A stretch of 64,000 nt of DNA from Sphingobium chungbukense. GTDB lineage: Bacteria > Pseudomonadota > Alphaproteobacteria > Sphingomonadales > Sphingomonadaceae. This document shows, piece after piece, positions 16,505 to 24,929 of the stretch (the stretch's first letter is position 1; every line of letters begins with the position of its first letter). Location: positions 236,001-300,000 of the forward strand of contig NZ_LBIC01000005.1 of the NCBI RefSeq assembly GCF_001005725.1, written 5' to 3'. The notes under the pieces were generated by a model, which did no database searches, was not told the origin of the DNA, and worked only from the letters and a program-made list of their open reading frames with translations. The translations under genes were made by a program, and so were the position numbers.

Positions 16505-18856
16505 ATGACCTATCGACACTATCTTGCCGCAACTTGCGCGGTCCTGTTCGTATCCGCACCCGCCATCGCCCAGGATGATGTGCGGCCGCAAGCCGATGGC
16601 GTGTCGAGTGGCGACATCGTGGTTACGGCGCGCCGCCGTGACGAAGCGCTCCAGGATGTGCCGATCTCCGTGTCCGCCATTTCGGGCGAGCAGCTCGCCC
16701 GTTCGGGCGTGACCGACGTCCAGGGTCTGCAATATCGCACGCCGTCGCTGTCGATCACCAGCGCGCAGAGCCAGCGCAACACCGTCGCCTTCTCGCTGCG
16801 CGGCCAGCGCACGCAGGAAACCCAGCTTTTCACCGACCCGCCGGTCGGCACCTATTTCGCCGAAGTGGTGCAGCCCCGTCCCTATGGCTTCGGCAACAGC
16901 CTGTATGACCTTGAATCGGTTCAGGTGCTGAAGGGCGTGCAAGGCACGCTGTTCGGACGCAACATGACCGGCGGCGCGGTTCTGGTCGAGCCTGCCCATC
17001 CCAAGCTGGGCGAATTTTCGGGCGAAATCCGCGGCCAATATGGCAATTACGACATGCACGACCTGTTCGGCATGGTGAACGTGCCGGTCGGCGACAGCGT
17101 TGCCCTGCGTTTCGCTGGCAAGACCCGCGAGCGTGACGGCTGGTCGCACGACATCGGCAGCGGTCTGCGCCTCGACAACCAGAATTACGACACGTTCCGC
17201 GTGTCGGCACTGGTTTCGCCGGGCAACGGCATTGAATCGCTGACCGTGTTCGACTGGTTCAAGTCGAATGAAAACGGCACCGCGTCCTTCCTGACGTCGA
17301 CCAAATATCCCTCGGCGCTCAGCAACTATGCGACGCTGGCCGATATTCCGGCCCAGTTCGCCGAAGCGCAGCAGTTGTTCCGCTCGCGCCGCTTCACGCT
17401 GAATTCCGGTTCGGGCAACGGCAGCCATCTCGACGTGTTCGGCCGTCCGCGCGAAAGCATCAAGAACTGGGGCATCACCAACAAGACCACCTGGGATCTG
17501 GCCGACAACCTGACGCTGAAGAACATCTTCGGTTATCGCAAGCAGCGCCGCGACGTCGTTCAGGACTATGACGGTATTCCTGCCTTCCTGATCGCGCCCT
17601 ACCAGTTCGCCCGCTCGCGCAATATTTCGGAAGAATTGCAGCTTCAGGCGAAGATGTTCGAGAACCGTCTCGACCTGATTGCCGGCGGCTATTATTTCGA
17701 GGAAAAGGGTCTTGACGGTTCGCTCGCCAATACGCTGCCCCAGCTGAACATCCGGGGTGCAGGCCTTGATCCCTTCTCGACGGACGCCACTCTGTTCGTC
17801 ACCAGCAATCCGGGCGAAGGCTATTCGCGTACCGCCGCCGCCTTCATCGCGGGCACGTTCAAGGCGACCGATCGCCTGAGCCTGTCGGGCGGTCTTCGCT
17901 ACAATTACGACAAGCGCAAGATCACCGTCTCGCCGTCGCGGCCCAACCTGCCCAATGGCGACGGCACGTTCGGCGTCTGCTCGTTCGATCCGACCGTCCC
18001 GACCGGTTTCAAGACGACTGTCCGCCAGACCGGGCCTTGCGCCTTCACCAACAGCAAGTCGTTCAAGGAATGGACCTACGACGCGACGATCCAGTATGAA
18101 CCGTCCGCGGAAGTGACCACCTATGCGTCCTATCGCCACGGCTTCCGTGCGGGCGGTTTCTCGACCCGCGCCACCGGTGTCGTCACCCTGTCGCCCTTCC
18201 TGCCCGAATTCGTCGATGAATATGAAATCGGCCTGAAGACCAACCACCGCGTCGGCGGGGGCCGGCTGACCACCAGCACCGCTCTCTTCCGCCAGGACGG
18301 CAGCGACGTGCAGAAGCAGCGCGCGACCTTCGTCAACGGCAACGTCTTCACCGTCGTCGACAACACCGCCAAGCAGCGCAACGTGGGTGGCGAGTTCGAG
18401 GCGAACTTCAGCACCGACACCTTCTCGCTGGCGGCCTTCTACTCCTATACGAAGGTCGATATCCGGTCGGGTCGCGTCACGCTGAACGGGCTGACCGAGT
18501 TCGAACAGCGCGGTGTGCCGAAGCACCAGCTGGGCGCGACCGCGACGATCTCGCCGCCGGTCAGCGAAAATCTGGGCGATCTGAACTTCGTCCTGAACTA
18601 CACCTGGCGCAGCAAGATCTATCTCGACGACTTCGAGATCGAGGGCGTTCAGCCGGCCTATTCGCTGATCAACCTGCGCGCCGAACTCAATAATGTCGGC
18701 GGGTCGCGCGCTTCGGTGGCGGCGTTCGTCAACAACGCGCTGAACGAAACCTATCGCATCGGCGTTCTCGGCCTGATGGCCGAAGGGCTGGGCTTCCAGA
18801 ACAGCGTCTATGGCGAACCGCGCACCTACGGCGTGGAAGTCAGCTTCAAGTTCTGA
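16505..18856 (+). CDS. TonB-dependent outer-membrane receptor 1
   Basis: Outer-membrane transporter of 783 residues. A signal peptide of about 22 residues (ending SAPAIAQ) is followed by the TonB-box region DIVVTARRRDEALQDVPISV, a plug domain with GTLFGRNMTGGAVLVEP, and a 22-stranded barrel ending in the aromatic YGVEVSFKF. It brings a large or hydrophobic substrate across the outer membrane with energy from TonB-ExbBD, which is not encoded here. ATG 16505 has GAGAGG upstream. A strong terminator follows. It is a clear paralogue of the receptor at 42199-44520; both share the plug almost block for block. Sphingomonads carry many such receptors in catabolic islands. Confidence 0.94.
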   Translation: MTYRHYLAATCAVLFVSAPAIAQDDVRPQADGVSSGDIVVTARRRDEALQDVPISVSAISGEQLARSGVTDVQGLQYRTPSLSITSAQSQRNTVAFSLRGQRTQETQLFTDPPVGTYFAEVVQPRPYGFGNSLYDLESVQVLKGVQGTLFGRNMTGGAVLVEPAHPKLGEFSGEIRGQYGNYDMHDLFGMVNVPVGDSVALRFAGKTRERDGWSHDIGSGLRLDNQNYDTFRVSALVSPGNGIESLTVFDWFKSNENGTASFLTSTKYPSALSNYATLADIPAQFAEAQQLFRSRRFTLNSGSGNGSHLDVFGRPRESIKNWGITNKTTWDLADNLTLKNIFGYRKQRRDVVQDYDGIPAFLIAPYQFARSRNISEELQLQAKMFENRLDLIAGGYYFEEKGLDGSLANTLPQLNIRGAGLDPFSTDATLFVTSNPGEGYSRTAAAFIAGTFKATDRLSLSGGLRYNYDKRKITVSPSRPNLPNGDGTFGVCSFDPTVPTGFKTTVRQTGPCAFTNSKSFKEWTYDATIQYEPSAEVTTYASYRHGFRAGGFSTRATGVVTLSPFLPEFVDEYEIGLKTNHRVGGGRLTTSTALFRQDGSDVQKQRATFVNGNVFTVVDNTAKQRNVGGEFEANFSTDTFSLAAFYSYTKVDIRSGRVTLNGLTEFEQRGVPKHQLGATATISPPVSENLGDLNFVLNYTWRSKIYLDDFEIEGVQPAYSLINLRAELNNVGGSRASVAAFVNNALNETYRIGVLGLMAEGLGFQNSVYGEPRTYGVEVSFKF

Positions 18857-18880
18857 TCGCTGGCAAAGGCTGAAAGCATC

Positions 18881-18913
18881 AAGGGGGCGCAGACTTCTGC
18901 GTCCCCTTTTTCT
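18881..18913 (+). terminator. Rho-independent terminator after TonB receptor 1
   Basis: GGGGGCGCAG and CTGCGTCCCC form a ten-base stem with one G-T pair and a short loop, followed by TTTTTCTT. It lies 25 bases after the receptor stop and separates it from the kinase-like gene. Confidence 0.85.
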
Positions 18914-18960
18914 TGTCCGCAGCACCCTGCCATGGTGCGGAAAATGGTGGAGAGGATGAT

Positions 18961-20046
18961 ATGAGTGAGGCTTATCCCGCCGACGCGCTGCCGTTGCCGC
19001 TGGAGGTCGGGCAGGTCGACGCCGCATGGCTGACCCGCGCCCTGCGGCAGCGCCTGCCGGGCGTCACCGTTCGGGAATCGGAGGTGGTCGACGTCATCCT
19101 GGGCACGTCGACGAAAATCCGCGTGCGCCTGTCCGTTGCGGGGGAGGGTGCCGAGGAGGTTGGCGAAACGCTGATCGTCAAGGGCGGGTTCGAGGAGCAC
19201 AGCCCGAAGATGGCGGCGATGTACGCCAATGAAACGCGCTTCTACGCCGATATCCAGCCGTTCATCCCCATGCCCTCACCCCGCGCCTATTTCGCGGGGA
19301 CCGATCCCGCTTCGCATCAGTCGATCGTCATCATGGAGGATCTGAAGCGGCCCGGCGTCGATTTCTGCGACGCGCTGCGCCCGCACGGTTTCGACCAGAT
19401 TGCGCGCCGCATGGAAACCATGGCGGCCTATCATGCGGCGACCTGGTCCTCAGCGCATTTCCAGCCGGGCGGGCGCTGGTCGGACATTGCCAGCCGGTTC
19501 GACGGCTGGGGTCTCGACTATATGCGCCGCTACCTCGTCCCCGATGTCTGGGCGCATTATATGGGCTCGCCGCGCGGGGCGGCGGTCTCGACCCGGCTGC
19601 ACGATCGTGACTGGATGGAACGCGCGCTGATGACGATCGGCGACATCCAGCGCGAACAGCCGCGATGCCTGATCCATGGCGACACGCATCTGGGCAATCT
19701 CTACATTTTGGAGGACGGGACGCCCGGCTATTTCGACGCGCAGGTGGCGCAGACCGCCTGGCATCATGAGGTGTCCTACCACATCGTGTGCGCCGCCGAC
19801 CTGGCCGATAGAAGGGTATGGGAGCGCGACCTGCTGCTTATCTATCTGGACGCACTGGCGCGGCACGGCGGCCCGGCGCTGGACCGGGAGGCGGCCTGGC
19901 TCGACTATCGGCGCTCCATCCTCTGGGGCCTGTTCATCTTCCTGACCAACGAGGTGCGTTTCCAGACGGAGGCGGTCAACACCGCCTATGCCGCCCGTTT
20001 CGGGCAGGCGGCGCTGGATCATGACCTGCGCCGGTTGCTGCCATAA
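18961..20046 (+). CDS. Phosphotransferase (aminoglycoside/ecdysteroid-kinase-like)
   Basis: Kinase-fold protein of 361 residues. The Brenner motif CLIHGDTHLGNLY and the following YFDAQ (place of the Mg-binding DFG/DxD) mark it as APH/EcKL-like. IVIMEDL is the hinge region. Members phosphorylate small hydroxylated molecules; ecdysteroid-kinase-like relatives act on sterols in insects, while bacterial ones in acyl-CoA islands are mostly unstudied. ATG 18961 is preceded by GGAGAGG. It stands between terminators as its own unit downstream of TonB receptor 1. A role in phosphorylating a steroid- or terpenoid-like hydroxyl is only a guess. Confidence 0.8.
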   Translation: MSEAYPADALPLPLEVGQVDAAWLTRALRQRLPGVTVRESEVVDVILGTSTKIRVRLSVAGEGAEEVGETLIVKGGFEEHSPKMAAMYANETRFYADIQPFIPMPSPRAYFAGTDPASHQSIVIMEDLKRPGVDFCDALRPHGFDQIARRMETMAAYHAATWSSAHFQPGGRWSDIASRFDGWGLDYMRRYLVPDVWAHYMGSPRGAAVSTRLHDRDWMERALMTIGDIQREQPRCLIHGDTHLGNLYILEDGTPGYFDAQVAQTAWHHEVSYHIVCAADLADRRVWERDLLLIYLDALARHGGPALDREAAWLDYRRSILWGLFIFLTNEVRFQTEAVNTAYAARFGQAALDHDLRRLLP

Positions 20047-20055
20047 AGAGGGGGA

Positions 20056-20072
20056 GGGGCGCAAAACGCCCC
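20056..20072. terminator. Small hairpin between convergent genes
   Basis: GGGGCG-CAAAA-CGCCCC forms a six-base GC stem between the kinase-like gene and the convergent SDR gene. There is no clear T run on either side, so it is a weak candidate for shared termination. Confidence 0.4.
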
Positions 20073-20078
20073 CACCTG

Positions 20079-20825
20079 TCAGGAGGCGGACCGGCCCGCG
20101 TCGATCAGATAGCTGCCGCCCGTGATGTGCGGGGCTTCGTCGGAGGCAAGGAAGGCGACGAGCGCGGCCACCTCCTCCGGCTCCACCAGTTCGCCTTGCG
20201 GGGACCGGGACACCAGCATGTCGATCATCTCCTGCGGCTTGCCCGCGAGGATGTCGGTGTTGGTGGTGCCGGGGCACACGGCGTTCACGCGAATATTGTC
20301 CTTCGCATAATCGACCGCCGCCGCGCGCGTCATCATCAGCGCCGCGCCCTTCGACGTGATATAGGGGCTGGACATGGCAGTGGCGCGATAGCTGCCGATC
20401 GAGGCCATGTTGACGATGGAGCCGCCGCCCTGGCGCAGCATGTGGGGGATGATGGCGCGCTGCATCAGGAACATGCCGCGCACATTGACCGAAATCACCT
20501 TGTCCCAATTCTCGATGGGCTGTTCGTGCAGGCGAAGCCGGGCGGGATTGCCGATGCCGGCATTGTTGACCAGCACATGGATCGCGCCCCAGCGGGCGAT
20601 CACCTCGGCGACGGCGGCGTCGATGCTGTCGGGTTCCGAAACGTCGCAGGCGATGGCGACGATATCGCCCTTCGCCTCCGCCACGGCGGCCGTCAGTTTC
20701 GCGACGTCGCGGTCCAGCGCGGCGATCTGCGCGCCCTCACTTGCCAGTCGGATCATGCACGCCTTGCCGATGCCCGCCGCTGCGCCGGTGATGACGGCGA
20801 CCTTGCCCGCGAAACGGCCGGTCAT
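20079..20825 (-). CDS. SDR family oxidoreductase
   Basis: Classical SDR of 248 residues with TGAAAGIGKACM, LVNNAGIG, serine in NMAS and the active-site YITSK. The ALDRD stretch after strand 2 (Asp) predicts NAD preference. The start ATG 20825 overlaps the stop of the VOC gene (ATGA), so the two are translationally coupled. It is the last gene of the leftward CMD - ligase - VOC - SDR operon. Probably oxidises a ring or side-chain hydroxyl of the CoA ester or free acid. Confidence 0.91.
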   Translation of the reverse strand: MTGRFAGKVAVITGAAAGIGKACMIRLASEGAQIAALDRDVAKLTAAVAEAKGDIVAIACDVSEPDSIDAAVAEVIARWGAIHVLVNNAGIGNPARLRLHEQPIENWDKVISVNVRGMFLMQRAIIPHMLRQGGGSIVNMASIGSYRATAMSSPYITSKGAALMMTRAAAVDYAKDNIRVNAVCPGTTNTDILAGKPQEMIDMLVSRSPQGELVEPEEVAALVAFLASDEAPHITGGSYLIDAGRSAS

Positions 20826-21310
20826 GCCGCCTGTTCCTGCATGAAGGTGTCGATTCTGGCGTTGAGCTTGTCGACCAGCGCCCGATCGGACAGTTCCACA
20901 TAATAGCCGAGCTGCTCCACCGTATCGAGGTGGATCACCGCCGCGTCGCCATTGGGCATTTTCGCGCCCCAGCTTTCGAACACGCATTCGACGCCTTCGG
21001 GCCGCTGCGACAGGTCGTCGACCGCATAGCCGAGATGGAAAATACCTTCACCGCGCGTGTCCAGCCATTCCCTTGCATTCCCCTGGCCGACCACCGGCTC
21101 GATCATCTCCAGATAGACGTCGCCCCATTTGGTGAAGGCGTTCTTATTGGCGAAGCGCCCGCGCCAGTCGCGGTAGCGCCCTTCATAATCGGTATCGAGC
21201 CGCCAGAAAGGCCCAAGGCCCAGCAGATTGCGATAATGCGCCATGCCTGCATCGATGTCGCGCACGACGACGCCGATCTGATAGAAGTCGCCCTTGAATT
21301 TCATGGCCAT
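20822..21310 (-). CDS. VOC-superfamily (glyoxalase-like) protein
   Basis: A 162-residue protein with one vicinal-oxygen-chelate fold. The N-terminal YQIGVVVRDIDAGMAHYRNLLG and later FHLGYAVDDL and YYVELSDR give candidate metal ligands Gln, His and Glu, and YLEMIEP a further Glu. This matches methylmalonyl-CoA-epimerase-like and dioxygenase-like VOC proteins, but reaction type cannot be fixed by eye. Start ATG 21310 (a second ATG two codons later is possible). It lies 26 bases after the ligase stop and overlaps the SDR start. In the operon it may epimerise or lyse a CoA intermediate. Confidence 0.82.
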   Translation of the reverse strand: MAMKFKGDFYQIGVVVRDIDAGMAHYRNLLGLGPFWRLDTDYEGRYRDWRGRFANKNAFTKWGDVYLEMIEPVVGQGNAREWLDTRGEGIFHLGYAVDDLSQRPEGVECVFESWGAKMPNGDAAVIHLDTVEQLGYYVELSDRALVDKLNARIDTFMQEQAA

Positions 21311-21336
21311 GCTCTTTTCCGTTTTCGTTACTTCGA

Positions 21337-22974
21337 TCAGCCGGCGGATCGGGCCTTCGCCTGATCGCGCAGCAGGAATTTCTGGATTTTCCCCAGTGGC
21401 GTGCGCGGAAAGTCATCCACCAGGAACAAGTGGCGCGGTACCTTGTAATTCGCCATCTGCTCCCGGCTCCAGGCGGTCAGGTCCGCCAGCGTCAGCGCCG
21501 CGCCTTCCTTCAGGATGACGCAAGCGGCGCAGACCTCTCCCATACGATCGTCGGGCCAGCCGATGATGCACACATCGGCGATGGCGGGATGTTTGCGCAG
21601 GATATTCTCGATCTCCGCCGGATAGGCGTTGAATCCGCCGACGATGACGACATCCTTGAGGCGGTCGAGAATGCGGAGCGTGCCGTCCTCGCCAATGCAC
21701 CCGACATCGCCGCTATGAAGCCAGCCATCCGCGTCGATCGTCGCCGCGGTCTGCTCCGGCTCCTCGAAATAGCCCTGCATGACCACCGGCCCGCGAATCA
21801 GCAGTTCGCCGCTTTCTCCGGGAGGCAGCGGATTGCCGTCCGCATCGACGATGCGCAGTTCCACGCCGGGCAAAGGCTTGCCGACCGTCCTCGCGATGGT
21901 TTCAAAGCTGGCATCGGGATAGTTGACTGTGGCCAGCGCCGTGCATTCGGTCTGGCCGAAGCTGGTCAGGAACAGGTCGAACCCGAATATTTCCCGCCCG
22001 GCGCGGATCAGCTCCACCGGAACATTGGATGCGCCCGTATGCCCGACCCGCAGGGACGAGATGTCGAACGCGCCGAAACGCGGATGCTCCATCAGCGAGA
22101 AGAAGATGGTCGGCGGTCCCATCAAGACGCTGATCTTCTCACGCTCGATCAGCCCCAGCAGCGCTTCGGCATCGAATGTCGCCAGCGGATAGACGGTGAT
22201 CCCCGCGACCAGCGCGGAAATCCAGCCCGACCGGTAACCGAAGCTGTGGAAGAAGGGATTGACGATGGCCATGCGGTCGCCGGCCCGCAGGTCGTTGGAT
22301 TCGTTCCAGATGGCCGGCACCCACAGCGCTTGCCCATGATTGTGCATCGCGCCCTTCGGCTGCCCGGTGGTGCCGCTGGTGAAAAGAATGTCGGCGATGG
22401 TCTGCGGCGTCACGGCCGCTACCCGCGCCGCCAGCGTGGCCTCTTCCGCCCGTTCGCGCTGGAGGGCGGCGAAGGCAGGCCCGTCCAGCGCCACGATATG
22501 GCTCAACCCCGGCAGGTCGCGCACCGGCCCGGTTTCGCCCGCGCCGCCGCCCGCCTGAACCAGCATGGCGGCATAGTCATTGCCCAGAAACCCCGTCACG
22601 GTGAACAGGATCTTGGCGCGCGTCTTCGCCAATATGTAGAGCGCTTCCCCACCCTTGAAGCGGGTGTTGACCGGCACCATGATCGCGCCGATGCTTTCCG
22701 CCGCCGCCGCCGCGATCATCCATTCCGGGCTGTTGGGCGCCCAGATCGCCACCCGCTCGCCATGGGCGACGCCATGGGCGATCAGGGCGCGGGCAAGACC
22801 GTCCACCCGCTCCTTATATTGCGCGAAGCTGATCCGCGCTCCGTCCTCGCCCATGATGAACGGCGTGCTGCCATAGCGTGCCGCGACATGCGCGATGACT
22901 TCCGGCAATGTGTGGTCCAGCGTCTTCGGCAGGTCGGAAAAATGCGGATTCGCCATGGTCGTCGCGCCGGTCAC
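21337..22974 (-). CDS. Acyl-CoA ligase 2 (FadD3-like)
   Basis: AMP-forming acyl-CoA synthetase of 545 residues. P-loop FTSGTTGQPKGA at 198-209, FGQTE in place of YGxTE, DGWLHSGDVG, the hinge DRLKDVVIVGGFNAYPAEIE and the catalytic Lys529 in RTPLGKIQK are all present. The GTG start at 22974 overlaps the preceding stop (GTGA) and has AGGGG upstream; an ATG six codons on has no ribosome site. Shares NTR-x-KGGE and GGFNxYPAEIE with ligase 1, so the two may activate successive acids of one pathway. Operon partners are a CMD protein, a VOC protein and an SDR. Confidence 0.9.
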   Translation of the reverse strand: MTGATTMANPHFSDLPKTLDHTLPEVIAHVAARYGSTPFIMGEDGARISFAQYKERVDGLARALIAHGVAHGERVAIWAPNSPEWMIAAAAAESIGAIMVPVNTRFKGGEALYILAKTRAKILFTVTGFLGNDYAAMLVQAGGGAGETGPVRDLPGLSHIVALDGPAFAALQRERAEEATLAARVAAVTPQTIADILFTSGTTGQPKGAMHNHGQALWVPAIWNESNDLRAGDRMAIVNPFFHSFGYRSGWISALVAGITVYPLATFDAEALLGLIEREKISVLMGPPTIFFSLMEHPRFGAFDISSLRVGHTGASNVPVELIRAGREIFGFDLFLTSFGQTECTALATVNYPDASFETIARTVGKPLPGVELRIVDADGNPLPPGESGELLIRGPVVMQGYFEEPEQTAATIDADGWLHSGDVGCIGEDGTLRILDRLKDVVIVGGFNAYPAEIENILRKHPAIADVCIIGWPDDRMGEVCAACVILKEGAALTLADLTAWSREQMANYKVPRHLFLVDDFPRTPLGKIQKFLLRDQAKARSAG

Positions 22975-23399
22975 AACAGCCCCTTTTCCTCGGCCGTCTG
23001 CACGTCCGGGGACACGCCCGCTTCCCGCATCGCCTCGATGACCGCGGTGGTGGCGGAGGCGATACAGGGAAAGCCGACATAGGGCGTAAGCTGCACCAGC
23101 AATCCCTCCAGCTCTTGCGCCGTCAGTCCGTTGGCGATGCCGATCTTGACGTGGTTCTTCAGTTCCAGCGACTGCCGCATGGCGATCAGCGCGGATATGA
23201 CGGCCATGCTCTTTTCCTTGGGCGCCAGGCCCTGATGCTGCCAGGCGTCGTGAAAGGCCCAGCTTGCCGCCATGCGCGGAATGGGCGAGCCGAAACGATC
23301 AGCGGTGCAGGCTTCCCGGAAGGCGTTGCCGAACCCTTCGCCCATGATGCCGCTGATGAAGTCGACGCCCGATTTCTGTTTCTCGTCCAGCTCAGCCAT
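22971..23399 (-). CDS. Carboxymuconolactone decarboxylase (CMD) family protein
   Basis: A 142-residue all-helical protein. LKNHVKIGIANGLTAQELE followed by TPYVGFPCIASAT matches the gamma-carboxymuconolactone decarboxylase pattern (H....A...G.t..E...YaG.P). The CxxC pair of the AhpD branch is absent, so it is more likely a decarboxylase, lactone-acting or structural member than a peroxidase. ATG 23399 is preceded by GGAGG at ideal spacing. It is the first gene of the leftward ligase operon and is divergent from the amidohydrolase gene across a 282-base region rich in short repeats. Confidence 0.85.
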   Translation of the reverse strand: MAELDEKQKSGVDFISGIMGEGFGNAFREACTADRFGSPIPRMAASWAFHDAWQHQGLAPKEKSMAVISALIAMRQSLELKNHVKIGIANGLTAQELEGLLVQLTPYVGFPCIASATTAVIEAMREAGVSPDVQTAEEKGLL

Positions 23400-23498
23400 C
23401 CGTTGCCTCCATGCGTTTTGATTGCCTGGCCTATGGGTGGCGGCGTGCCCGCGTCAATAACGCCGCCGCCGCCATCGGACGGTAACACACACTGATCG

Positions 23499-23520
23499 GC
23501 CATCTGATGGCATCGCCATC
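23499..23520. promoter_or_regulatory. Nested inverted repeats GCCATC/GATGGC in divergent promoter region
   Basis: GCCATC-T-GATGGC (23499-23511) is a perfect 13-base inverted repeat that shares its right arm with GATGGC-ATC-GCCATC (23506-23520); another GATGGC follows at about 23533. The cluster lies between the divergent CMD and amidohydrolase genes and looks like a protein-binding site with overlapping half-sites. The binding protein is unknown; the nearby IclR regulators are candidates. Confidence 0.45.
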
Positions 23521-23580
23521 CCATCGTCTATGTGATGGCAGGGCTGGACCGATATTCGCGACATGCGGCCATGCCTATAT

Positions 23581-23609
23581 AGGTTTCGACACTTACAGGT
23601 TTCGACACT
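23581..23609 (+). promoter_or_regulatory. Two 13-base direct repeats AGGTTTCGACACT upstream of the amidohydrolase gene
   Basis: AGGTTTCGACACT occurs at 23581-23593 and again at 23597-23609, a 16-base period, about 75-100 bases before the amidohydrolase ATG. Direct repeats with such spacing are common activator sites, and each copy contains TTCGA, a core also seen between the two IclR genes. Function is inferred. Confidence 0.5.
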
Positions 23610-23681
23610 GGGCGCCCGGATTTGATGACGGCGCGATCCAGATCATATCGAATAACGTCATGGTTTTGGGGAAGGAACATC

Positions 23682-24908
23682 ATGTCTGCACAAATCGAGG
23701 CGGCGGAAACTTCGCCTGTCTATTCAGGTCCGATCTTCGATGCCGATACGCATTTCTGGGAAACGGATGAGGCGTGGACGAAATATCTGCCCCAAGACGC
23801 CGCCGAACGATATGGCATCACTTTCAAGACCGGGCCGGATGGCGACTTCGCCATGTATGTGGGGCCGCGCAAGGTGGAGATCAGCGCCGACCATCTGTTC
23901 GAGGATGGCCGCGTTCCCGCGCCCGGCAAGCTGCATGAATGGCTGCGCGCCATGAAGGAGGGCAAGGCCGAGATCGACATGCATGTGCCCAAGACCCCGG
24001 CCATGGTCGAGCCGGGGGAACGGGTCAAGCTGCTCGATGCCTGGGATGTGCGTTCGTCCATCCTCTTCGTCGGCAACATGATCACGGCCATCAGTTTCCT
24101 GGACGACCCGCGTTACGCCTACCCGATATTGAACGCCTATAATGGTTGGATGTACGACCAGTGGAAGTATAATTACAACGACCGCATCTATTCCTGCCCG
24201 ATCATGACCCTCGACAATGTAGAGGAGGCTTGCAAGGCGCTGAAGGATGTCATCACCAAGGGCGCGAAGCTCATCCTGATGCCCATGGGCCCCTATAACG
24301 GCAAGGCGCCGGCGCATCCCGACCATGATCCCTTCTGGGCCATTGCCAATGAAGCCGGCATCCGCGTCGTCTTCCATGTCTCCGAAGCCATCTACATGAA
24401 GGATCATATGACGCTGTGGGGGGAGGGGATGCAGCAATCGCGCATCCGGCAGTCCGCCTTCGTATGGATGCACGGCTATTCGGAACGGCCGGTGATCGAG
24501 ACGCTGTCGAGCTTCATCTTCTGGAATTTCTTCGAACGCTTTCCGAACGTGAAGCTGCTGTCGGCCGAAAATGGCGCCGAATGGGTGCCGTCCATGCTGG
24601 TGAAGATGGACAAGTGCCGGGGCATCGCGAAGAACGGCCATTGGCCCGCCGGGCAGTTGAAGGACCGGCCGAGCGCCATCTTCGCCCGGCACGTGTCCGT
24701 CGTCGCCTATCCGGAGGACGATCTGAAATCCATCGTCGATCAGGTCGGCAATGCCGATTGGGTCTTGATGGGATCGGACTATCCCCATGCGGAGGGCGTC
24801 GCGGAACCACGCCTGTTCGCGGAGGAAGCGTGCCGGGACTTGTCGGCATCGGATGTCCGCAAGGTCATGTATGAAAACGGCATGCGCTTCATGGGCCTGC
24901 CGGTCTGA
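23682..24908 (+). CDS. Amidohydrolase-2 (ACMSD-like) family protein
   Basis: TIM-barrel protein of 408 residues related to 2-amino-3-carboxymuconate-semialdehyde decarboxylase. The N-terminal metal motif reads FDADTHFWE (residues 19-27), that is His24-x-Trp26 instead of the usual HxH. FHVSEAIY (conserved His) and MGSDYPHAEG (conserved Asp) provide the other ligands. ATG 23682 follows GGGGAAGGAA. Such proteins are common in steroid- and aromatic-degradation islands and may decarboxylate, hydrolyse or hydrate rings; the reaction here is unknown. It is convergent with an IclR gene 22 bases away. Confidence 0.85.
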   Translation: MSAQIEAAETSPVYSGPIFDADTHFWETDEAWTKYLPQDAAERYGITFKTGPDGDFAMYVGPRKVEISADHLFEDGRVPAPGKLHEWLRAMKEGKAEIDMHVPKTPAMVEPGERVKLLDAWDVRSSILFVGNMITAISFLDDPRYAYPILNAYNGWMYDQWKYNYNDRIYSCPIMTLDNVEEACKALKDVITKGAKLILMPMGPYNGKAPAHPDHDPFWAIANEAGIRVVFHVSEAIYMKDHMTLWGEGMQQSRIRQSAFVWMHGYSERPVIETLSSFIFWNFFERFPNVKLLSAENGAEWVPSMLVKMDKCRGIAKNGHWPAGQLKDRPSAIFARHVSVVAYPEDDLKSIVDQVGNADWVLMGSDYPHAEGVAEPRLFAEEACRDLSASDVRKVMYENGMRFMGLPV

Positions 24909-24929
24909 ACCGATCCGGTTCGCCGCGTT

